A stretch of 64,000 nucleotides of DNA, taken from NCBI GenBank assembly GCA_027475525.1, contig JAMWFC010000051.1, positions 1,253,205 through 1,317,204 on the forward strand, given 5' to 3'. The stretch is from Macrolepiota albuminosa (taxonomy: Eukaryota > Basidiomycota > Agaricomycetes > Agaricales > Agaricaceae). How positions within the stretch are numbered: the stretch's first letter is position 1; every line of letters begins with the position of its first letter. The notes beneath the pieces were generated by a model that was not told where the DNA came from, did no database searches, and worked only from the letters and a program-made list of their open reading frames with translations. Positions 55,042 to 64,000 of this stretch are shown piece by piece. The translations under genes were made by a program, and so were the position numbers.

Positions 55042-58000
55042 TCACAAGCCCACCATTGCCTTATGCAATTGATCAAGGTCCCCTGCTGCCTCTCTCGCCA
55101 TGACTCGAACGATATTATCACTGTCAACTGAAGCGACATAACCTAATGTTGTTTTCGCTCTTCTTAAAAAGTCATTCGAGAAGAGAGATGTCCCGAAAGA
55201 AGACTCATAAATAAGTCTTGTCGTCTCGCGTATCATCAGTGTGAGGAAGTGCAACGCACTGCGCCGAAGAGGAGGCAACTTTGGATTTGTCGATAGGGGC
55301 TCTGTATCCAAGGAAGGCGACTGCTTCTCGCTATCTTTTGAGATTGAATGGGTAGGTACAATCTCGAGCTGTAATATATCGAGCATGGTACTGGCAAGAT
55401 CTGTCACGTAAGATAGCATGGATAATGGACTTGTACTTTCACAGTCCGAGAGCAAGGATAACGAGGATGTGCGCAAAGCAGTGGGACTATATCGCGAACG
55501 TAAAATTTGTGAGAGTGGAGGGACTATGATATCCACTTTGTTGAAGTCATGAAAAAAAAGCAGGAACAAAGAACAAAGAAAGCACTTACCATACAAACTC
55601 AACGCTTCACCACATCTCCTTATCACTGATGCAAGGGCTTCTCCAACGCGTATCCTGGTGTCCAAGTCGCGTTGAGTCAGAGTTGAAGCTTTAAGGCCAT
55701 CCATCCCGTCAGCATAGTCTCTGACCAGCGCTCTCAGGACTTCTTTTCCGAACCTATCTACCATCGCAGCAAGGCCTTGCACGGCATTGAGGAACACATA
55801 AGAATCATCGTCCTGAACAGATTGCAGGAAAATTGACATTATTGCAGGGACCAAAGCATCATCATCAAGCTTTGGATCATTTGGATTCGGCACTGATGGG
55901 GTGACAAGTTGCCTGAGCAGAAGTAGTCCATGGGCACGAACAGGAAGGATTGGATCCTGGAGGAGCTTCAGAGCTTTTTGATAGATATCCTGAGCGCTTT
56001 CTTCGTTCTGATTTCGCGATGAATACTTTCCTGAAGAGGTAGATGCTAATCGTGCGGTCATAACCATCCTCGCTTCCCTAGCAAGCGGTCGCACTGCCTC
56101 AGAGCCGTCCCGAGCGAGAGGTTCGAGGAGGGAGAAAATATCATTCAAGATAGGAGCTGTACGAGCAGAGAGATCTTCATTGGCTGCGTCACGTAAGTCA
56201 ATTTCCTAAACAGAAAGAGGTGGTAGTACGTACCTTCAAGAATTGAAAGCAGAAGGTTTACTGATGTCTCCATCATCTCACTATCGAAATTGGTAGCCTC
56301 GGCTCCTGGAGTGTCGTCATCACTATCTCCTTGAAAAAGTTCTTCGTCTTGAGGTACAACAATTTGTAAGTTGACGCGTGCATCATTGTTTTGAAGCTGT
56401 TCGTCTCGTTTGTGAGATGTCGACGTTGGGGGCTCGAGCACGTGCTTGATAAAGGACAGCAAATGCGTCGGTTTGCATAGAATGTTGGCCGAAGACTTTC
56501 CGTCAGTCAATTGTGCTTGCATCTGCATGATGACTTGTAGATAGAGTAGGGCCCTGAAAAGCCAGTTAATTGGCGGTCTCCTCGCAGTCAAACAGAAAAG
56601 CCAGAAAAGCCCAGTTACCTGGTGGGATCTTCATCCTGTTTATTGTTACGATCACGATATGTCTCAAGTAATCTAACAAAGAGATCCGAAGAGATGTCGG
56701 CACGGTCAATCGCTTTAAGAAGTTGCACAAATTGCGTGGGGTCAGGATATAAGCCGAGGATATTTGAGTCAATACTGTATTCCGCGCTATCCTTGAGATC
56801 TTCCGGCGTGAGCATGGACAGCGGTTTAGGTGTTTCAGACCTTTTTCCAGAACACATGAGTGATAAATACAAGAAAGCTGCAACACACTGACTTATTGGC
56901 CCGACCGATGTTACCTTCAAGGTCGATCGTCCACTTGACTTCATCACTTTGTAAAGTTAGCCATAAGATATGAAAGCCATCGGCATTGGATATAATCTTT
57001 CCCCAGGTGATTATTAAACCTCGCAGGGATTCCCTAAGGGACGGATCTACCGTTTTGACACGGTCCATATGATAAAGAAGAGAATACAGCGTCGGTACAA
57101 CAGGTGAAAGTAGGGCAGAGATAAGAGTTGGTGAGGGATCTGCATTGGACACAAGCGTTATCAGCGTTTTCAGAGCCGAGGATATGGAAAAGGTTGCATC
57201 AAACGCCTCGCCATCTTCATCAGCCGAAAATGGGCGGAGGAGGATTGTACGCGTGATTCTTGAAACAAGGTCTTGGTTTTCAGACTTATTATCTACAGAC
57301 AACATTCGAGAAATGACAAAAGCTGCTGCACGCTTGTTTGTTGCAGATTCTTGAGGAGCTAACAAGGCAACGATCTTCGGAATCACTTGGTTGAAAAATT
57401 CCTACATAGAACTCAGATTTCCTCAGGTATTCCTCGTGATTGTGACGAACCTCTGGTCGTGTGTTGGCAGGAACTGTCAGGAAAACGCGAGTGATGTGTT
57501 GCAATTTTTCGATAGAAGATTCGTCAGCCGGGGAATCGTTCTCTCCAAATACAGCAGTACATAGGCTCCGTACACCTTGTGGCCTCAATAGCTGCTGTCC
57601 TAATAGTTGAACACATAGTTTTCGCGCGTATGGCAGAGGACGCGGGTTGGACGACAAGATGCCCCCTAGCGCAGTGATCGTTTGGAAAGGTGTCAGACTG
57701 CGTCAATGTGTTAGAAGAAGTGAGCTAGTAACGCCGGATAAACGCGCACTAATTCAAGAAACGCATTGTCATTGGTCGAGCGGCATCGAAAACGGGATAA
57801 AGATCAGAGGTAAGTGACTTTGGAAGCCACCCCAACGATATACATGGTTTTAGAAGATCCATCGAATGTTTCTCGATAATTGTTGTTGTAATAAGAGTTT
57901 GCGGTACTCTTCCTTGGAACCCGTCAGGAAACACAAGACGAAGCAAGCCAGAAGTCAGAGAAGAGATTGAGGCGTAATCTTCAGAAGGTGCAGTCGAATG

Positions 58001-58390
58001 GACAATCCTCTGTGAGTTGATCACGGACGTCGTGTCTTTCCATACGAGCAAAACTCTTGCATAGAGAGGCTCAATGCCCCATCGAAAAACTATAGAGAGC
58101 AATGTGCTCAATTCTCGCAGATCTCGCGTTCCAATCAACGGTGGTTGATCGACACCTGGCTGTTCCTCTACGCCAATGATTTCCTGAACCCTTGTGACGA
58201 CGACAAGCGCTTCCCTGGCCGTCAAAAGTTGAATGTCTTCCAAGGAAGTCTCGCGGACTTGACGTTCATTACCCAGACGAGCGTAATAATTGGATAATCG
58301 TTTGAGCAACACCGTTTTTAAGTCTGGTTCTGAACCCGTAGAATCAATAAGGCAGGCGCCATCGGACAAAGCAATAGACAGGGAATCCAT
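55042..58390 (-). CDS. RTP1: Rtp1/TANGO6-type RNA polymerase II assembly factor
   Basis: This HEAT/ARM-repeat protein helps assemble and import RNA polymerase II in yeast (Rtp1); the animal relative is TANGO6. The start at 58390 gives MDSLSIALSDGACLIDSTG. Helical repeats fill the whole length. The C-terminal RTP1 domains are clear: KALKLLQDPILPVRAHGLLL, LRQLVTPSVPNPNDPKLDDD, ALVPAIMSIFLQSVQDDDSY and VFLNAVQGLAAMVDRFGKEV. The protein ends GDLDQLHKAMVGL with stop 55042-55044. At least six short introns are needed, among them near 57720 and 57400. An acidic stretch (DEELFQGDSDDDTPGAEATN) precedes the C-terminal domains. Confidence 0.85.
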
Positions 58391-58751
58391 TTACTCAATA
58401 AGATGAAGCCCAAGTTCAACACGACATTAAAAGTGCTGGTTAGTACTTAAAAAAAGGGTCACGTTTATAATATTGTTGACTCAGCACTAATAAGTACTTC
58501 AGATGGTTATCTCCAAACACATCAAATGTTGTCTTTGCCCTCTTGTAATAGAAGACTGTATATCCATGCGTTAGCAATCGGCCGGTTGAATTGACAACCA
58601 CTGGGTAAGGTTAACTCCTGTTAACGGTCTTCCGAAGTGATCTGGCATGTGATTGCCCGCAATTTCGACACTTCTGCAACTTCCGGCTGCCAAATATTGA
58701 AAATGCCCGTCCGTTCTCAGATTACCCCGGTTTACCTTCCTATCATACACC
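58391..58751. promoter_or_regulatory. Divergent promoter region RTP1 / peroxisomal carrier
   Basis: This 361 bp gap lies between two start codons. Short direct repeats of AGTGCTGGTTAGTACTT / CAGCACTAATAAGTACTT character lie at about 58432-58500. No other sites are assigned. Confidence 0.4.
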
Positions 58752-60111
58752 ATGAGCGACTCAGCCATCCATGCCGTCGCCGGCGCTGCAGGCGGTATTG
58801 TCGCAATGACTGCAACATAGTAAGCGAGCTTTTGCCACATGTTTGCCTGTCAGTTCTAATGTCTATTTGTTCGCCAGCCCTCTCATCTTTCTATCCACCC
58901 GAGCGGCTGTCGAGACGAAGAACGATAATAAGGTTTTATCTGACCTCACTGGAATGAATTTAGTTTTGAACCTCCTTCCAGTCCTTCTACCGAATCCTGC
59001 TTGACACGATCAAACGTGAGGGTGTCCTCGGGCTGTATAGTGGATTAGACTCCAGCTTGTTAGGTATCTCGGTTACGAATGGGTGGGTCATCCTAACAAA
59101 CATTTCATATGCCCAAACTTAGAGTTTCCAAAGTGTTTATTACTACTTCTACGAACGATCGCGTGGAATCATTCTCAAGTCGCGTCAAGGCGGCAAAGGC
59201 TTGTCCGCGCTCGAATCAATTTTGGCGGGTCTGATTGCTGGTCTGTGACCCTCCAGCGTCATTGTCACTGTTAAACTCATGGAGAACTCAGGTTCGGCGA
59301 CCACAATCATCAGTAATCCAATTTGGGTAGTACAGACATCCCAAGCAGTCCGTACTCTCGATCAAACGAGCGGGCAACCCATTGCGGCGCGAAAGCTTAG
59401 TTTCATTCAGACTTGCAAGAACATCATTGCCAAGGGTGGCATCCAGTCAGTTACTCCTGATAATTCATTTACGTTCTTATTCATCCATATGATTCAGGGC
59501 GTTTTGGCGCGGCATTGGCCCTGCACTGGTCCTGGTCATTAACCCAGTGCTCCAATACACAGTCTTTGAACAATTGAAAAATATCTTGATCGCAAGCCGC
59601 ACAAAGAAACTTCGAGCAGCGGGGGCAGCTGCGTCTGTTGTAGCAATTCTCTCTGATTGGGACTTCTTCTTCTTGGGCGCGCTGTCTAAATTAGGTATTT
59701 CTGGAGTATTTTTCCACTTTGCCCTTCTTTTGTTGACTAATGTTTCCTGTCAGTTGCGACTGGCTCGACGTACCCATATATGTGAGTCTTTTCCTCATTG
59801 ACTTGAGGTCTTGAGTGACCTTCAAACGAAATATCAGTGTCATAAAGAGCAGACTTCAAGCCGGTCAAGCAAGCGCCCTCAAATACAAGTCCACGATTGA
59901 TGGTTTGCTTACGATACTGAAGGAAGAGGGTATCGGAGGGTTATACAAAGGTGTTGGCAGTAAGCTCTTGCAGAGCGTTTTAACAGCAGCCATCCTTTTT
60001 GCCGGGCAGAGACGATTCTACGAAATGACGAAAAAGGTATACTGTCCTCATTTCTCCTCTGTATGTTTATTGAAACAGCATGCGCAGGCCATACAACCTC
60101 TTGCGAAGTGA
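58752..60111 (+). CDS. Peroxisomal adenine nucleotide carrier, Pmp47/SLC25A17 type
   Basis: This six-span carrier of the mitochondrial carrier superfamily acts in the peroxisome membrane, importing ATP/CoA-type nucleotides. The ATG at 58752 gives MSDSAIHAVAGAAGGIVAMT. Three repeats carry the carrier signature in the Pmp47 form: YPLIFLSTR, NPIWVVQTS and YPYIVIKSRLQAG. Other matches are GLYSGLDSSLLGISVTNG, IISNPIWVVQTSQAVRTL and KGVGSKLLQSVLTAAILFAG. About eight introns split the gene, including one between YPYI and VIKSR. The last exon gives AIQPLAK. The NPIWVVQTS block with PIW is characteristic of the peroxisomal branch. Confidence 0.85.
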
Positions 60112-60262
60112 AGATGTCTTATCATAACGAATGTAATACAATACCTATTAGATATCTACATACATATATACCGAAGAGAAAATATGTGGACCATCTTCTA
60201 ATCTTCACATCTCGCGGATTTGATTCGATGTTATTAGAGCGAAAAAAAAATCTTGCACAAAA

Positions 60263-63200
60263 CTACAAAGGTGTCCCAGCTTCCAATTCCGCCAAAAGGG
60301 CTTTCATCTCTTCCACATCTTTGTTCAGTCCGTTAGTACTACCGCCGGGCTCAATCTTTCCAGATGCCCCATATCCACCTCCGTCATGTGTCGTTGATTT
60401 GCCATCATCTTCTGAGAGCCATTGATCAAGTTGTGCGACTATCGATCGAGCTTTCAGGCGAAAGTGGGTGCGAATGATATCGCCAAATGGTTCAGGAGGA
60501 GCCCTCAAGTTGCCCAGCATCTGAAGAGATCTAAGTTTGAGGTGTAGATGGCAGTAATGAGGACTGACCGCAGTTTTTACGACCATACGACGTACATTAG
60601 CGGAATCTATCTATAGGTTCAAAATGATATTCGAAGCTTTGGAAGTTTACTCACATGCACGAGATGCCGAAGAGCCACCTTGATTGGCCCAGCCAGGTTC
60701 ATTCAAATATGGTTCTTCGCAGAGTATCATCGATTGTATGGATATCAGGACCTTGGCTAGAAGCATTAGAATAGTGGGCAGGGCATATATCGGAATAACA
60801 TACTTGCAGCAGTGTAGACCTTCCAGCAACCCAACCCGGACCACTCCATGTTCCCAGCAAAGACAAACAGACCTTCCCATCCTAGCTTATCATTTAGCAA
60901 CAGTGTTACGACCACGAAGAAAGCATGGATCGTCACAGCATAAAGATTAGGGTTAAATCGGAATCTTCCACCATTCGTCTAAGAACATCGTCCGTCGGTC
61001 TCTGATAATCTCATGTATCCAAAAACTCACTGTCATATACTTGACATTTGGCGGCGATTGGTTGTAAGTAGATCCCAAGAAGATGTCGAAGAGGTAGCTG
61101 AGAGCTTTGTCTGAGGTGTACGACTACAGAAGAATGGAAATAGGAATATACCATCCATTATAGTAACTTGAAAGATATGTTGGTAAACGTTTGTCATAAT
61201 TCGTAGAAAGACGTACGGAGTGCCTTCTGGGCCAGTAATCAAAGCCTTGATGATATCGACCCGAGTTTCGTCCACTCGCAGAAAAATGGATGAATTCCAA
61301 GCTACGGGCAGATTGGTTGTGAGGATAGCGAGCTACAGATGTCGTTGGTCTCAGGCGAACTATGACGAGCAAACACTACTTTACCTCCTTGGCAATTGCG
61401 AGAGATCGTTTCGGGATATCAGAAGTGGCCAACATGCGAGCTTCGTTGTTAAAGTAGAACTTGTAATGCGGTAACGTATCCTCCTCTCCTCCGTTTGTCG
61501 CTGGAATAGTCAGATCACAATACTTGAATCTCACTCGTGACGCCCACTCTACATAAGCCTTCTGTGCGCTCTCCTCCGTTGTACCAACATCGATTTGGAA
61601 CGGGGTCGATGAGGATGAGGACGTGAAAAGTTTGGGCAGAGAAGCGTGGAGGCGTTCAACAAATGCATCACCCTTGGTTTCACGTAACGACCGGTCAATT
61701 GCGTTTGCCGTAGTCAGGATACGATTGCAAAAATCAAGTAGTTTTTGATTTTCATCAGTAAGTTCCAGTGTCTGTTCCTTCGCTTTCCCCTTGAGATCCA
61801 CAGTCATCCGCTTTTGCTCCTCCGTCAGCTCTGCCTGAGAAGTTTCCTGGGGTTTCGTGCCCTCCAGGCCTTTCAAAGCTGCTTGAGCCTGAATCGCAAT
61901 GCCCTCCAACAGCTCACGTGGACTTGAACTTCCTTCATACACCATCTTACGTTCGCGAATACTGGAATTCGATTGAGTTGGAGACTTCTTCACCGTCACG
62001 CCCTTGACAGATACGACAACCATGATAGGCATAGCCATCATACTCGCAAGGGCTTCGTGACCTGAGATGGTCTACAGAGGCGGGTGTGAGCGTGACTCGG
62101 TATGAGGGGCATGCGGACCAGATTCTTACCTCCAGCCAATGCAGTAGCTCAAAGTAGAGGACCGAGCGATCAGACATGTCAGCAAGAGAGTCGTTTCTGA
62201 GAAGTGTACTGCAGATATAATTGAATCGTCTCCGAAGATGAGCCAAGGCGGTCGGATGCACCAAATAGTCGCTTGTCTGACCACCTCCTTCACGATGTAT
62301 ATTTGGAAGATAGACACGAATTTCATTCAAAAGCTTCCCGATCTTTTCATCTTTGGAATGTTGCATTGCCTGTGCTTCCAGTTGTCCCGTGTTCTGCCAA
62401 CGTCAGTGAATCGACCCAAGGGAAGCTGATGGACCACTCACATCTTCCTTCACATCGCCCGCATATCCGACACCTCCAACCTGTTTCTTCTTTGTTCCAG
62501 GTAATGGTCCGTAATACGCAATATCTTCGTCATCAAGGTCGAAAGAAGGTACTGGGTCGGTCTTTCGGCGCTTGGACGTTCTTGAGTTCAGGTCCTTAAT
62601 CTCTCGAGGTTCGTGAATCTGCTCAATAAATAATTGTTCGAGCATTGAAAGGCCGATGCCAAGGATAACACCTTGTAAACTTGAGCAATGGAACAAGGCG
62701 TCGTGTTCGCCGGCTTCAGGACGTTTGGCCTTGTCACCAGCCAGCGATTCACCACAGGCTAAACAAAAGTCGGAATTGCATGCCTTGCATGTCTGTCCGA
62801 CTACCTTTCGTAGTTGCTCGATGTACGTCGGGAAGTCGGGCTGAGGGTGGCGTTGATGGTGAGCAGGGTGGCTAGTTATGGCCAACAAACTTACATAGAG
62901 CGCAAAAAAGTCGTACTTATTACGCTTCACTGAGACTCCGCAGTGAGGGCAAGAGCATACCCCCTCGGTCAACTGAGAATAGAGACTGAACAAGAAACTT
63001 TGCTCTCCACCCTCCGGGCAACCTTTCATCCATTCTCCTTGAGTCATGAGTTTGACTTGTTTCCCAATGGAACCAGGAACGTGAATGACCTCTGGTTGCT
63101 CCTCCACTTCGATTACTTCTTCTTTTCGATCCTTAGAGAAGAATATGCCTAATGAAAGCATTAAACAGCGGTAGGTTCGTTGTCAACGGCAGATCCGTAC

Positions 63201-63823
63201 CAGCATATGGATCGACATCTACTATTGTCTTGCCGCCAGATGGCCGAGCCTCAAAGTCGGAATCGTAGTCGATATAGTCTGCTTCTGCGATGAATAATCG
63301 TCAAGTTGTGACTACATTGAAGGCATGTACCATCGTCATCCTCTGAAGCATCATCCGAACCCATATCCTCATCTTCATCATTTGGAGTCTATGTAATTGC
63401 ACGCGTAAACCTCTGGACTTTGGTGCACCTGACCGGACAAAAACGAATTTTATTTGTTGATCTTGTAACTTTGCTAAGCTACTTGTCCTTATGTGGTTCA
63501 AAATCACGAACTATGAGGTTGATCTTGGTGTTGAGGCCTTGGGGACTTGATCTTGCTCTTTTAGCATTACATAAGATTGTCTTGCATCTTGATGTCGTAC
63601 ATCTTTTTCGGCATATTCCGGTCTGGTTGCCAAAATCTATTACGTGAGCAGAGATCTTTACGCATACAATTACTGTCCCAGTATTGATTTTGGCCTCTCC
63701 TATGTCTTGAGCCTTGTTGAGGACAAAGCTTAGATCTTTACGTGCTAGAACAACCATTTTTATCAACACATCCAGATTCCGAACCGCTCTTTGCGGCTGT
63801 AGGAATTGGGAAAAGAGTGGCAT
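60263..63823 (-). CDS. Large E2 ubiquitin-conjugating enzyme with Cys-rich N-terminal half
   Basis: The C-terminal quarter is a UBC domain of the BIRC6/UBE2O type. It reads [50 protein letters not shown] with the catalytic Cys, and LIQ-like VLISIQSMILCEEPYLNEPG. It ends LLAELEAGTPL (stop 60263-60265). Before it are a helical middle (LLNEIRVYLPNIHREGGGQ, ALAHLRRRFNYICSTLLRND), a nuclear-like basic patch (RTSKRRKTDP) and a zinc-binding-looking region (CSCPHCGVSVKRNKYDF, CKACNSDFCLACGE). The last resembles an IBR/RING2 module. Further upstream is an acidic lead (DYIDYDSDFEARPSGG). The first exon is uncertain; an ATG at 63823 (MPLFSQFLQPQRAV) is the best visible. Joining of the most 5' exons is inferred. 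Confidence 0.72.
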
Positions 63824-64000
63824 GCTATCAGTCGACGACTAGATGATGGTATGACTGAACCGGACTAATTTCTACCGTAGTTGAACGTTGATGTTTTACG
63901 TTACATGGTAGGAAACGCAGCGTGGTGCGTTGAGAACAGGACTCCTCCGGAATATCCAGAATACATTCAATTCATCTATTCTCATTAAGTATCGAAATCC
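63824..64000. other. Window edge upstream of the E2 gene
   Basis: These 177 bp have no recognisable feature and are presumably the promoter or a 5' exon of the E2 gene. Confidence 0.4.

Noticed and set aside
1..64000. A defence island, biosynthetic cluster or other new multigene system
   Set aside because: Nearly all genes are conserved housekeeping eukaryotic genes without shared pathway; I found no set of unknown genes acting together.

Overview
The window is nuclear DNA of a filamentous basidiomycete, most likely an Agaricomycete (mushroom-forming class). The grounds are dense genes cut by many 45-65 nt GT-AG introns, very short exons, intergenic gaps of often only 100-350 bp, and a fungal gene set: Lag1 ceramide synthase, chitin synthase, a CaaX-ended Skt5/Chs4 regulator, Sla1, Sup35, Spo12 and Dal5-like permeases. 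I cannot name the species. Nothing plasmid, viral or CRISPR-like was seen.

Layout. 0-6 kb: 3' end of a DJ-1/PfpI protein, a U1A/U2B''-type snRNP protein, Lag1, Snf7 (ESCRT-III) and a Nem1-type phosphatase. 6-15 kb: two related Dal5-family MFS permeases in opposite orientation, enclosing an AlaX-type tRNA-editing protein and a RING protein. 15-20 kb: GH2 beta-mannosidase and Rheb. 22-32 kb: Skt5, Spo12, Rpc17 (Pol III), a second RING protein and a chitin synthase. 32-41 kb: a GST-fold protein, Coq10, a Gis2/CNBP zinc-knuckle protein, a broken 14-3-3 copy and deoxyhypusine synthase. This stretch also holds two inverted-repeat structures that may be non-autonomous transposons. 41-64 kb: Sec7 ARF-GEF, Sla1, Sup35/eRF3, Tca17/TRAPPC2L, Rtp1/TANGO6, a Pmp47-type peroxisomal carrier and a large E2 with a cysteine-rich N-terminal half.

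Most of this is ordinary housekeeping sequence. Recurring themes are membrane traffic (Snf7, Sec7, Tca17, Sla1), the cell wall (chitin synthase, Skt5, beta-mannosidase), translation (AlaX, Sup35, Dys1, Gis2), and RNA polymerase function (Rpc17, Rtp1).

The most striking signal is probably not biology. Seven unrelated places carry a tandem duplication with a copy length of 77 bp: six are perfect, and one differs by a single G. Two break exons (SKT5, SLA1), three straddle splice sites and two are outside genes. Between two of them, part of SKT5 changes reading frame about seven times while its protein similarity continues. The simplest reading is a de Bruijn assembly with k=77 whose contig overlaps were not trimmed, plus an uncorrected patch, so SKT5 and SLA1 should not be called pseudogenes from this sequence alone.
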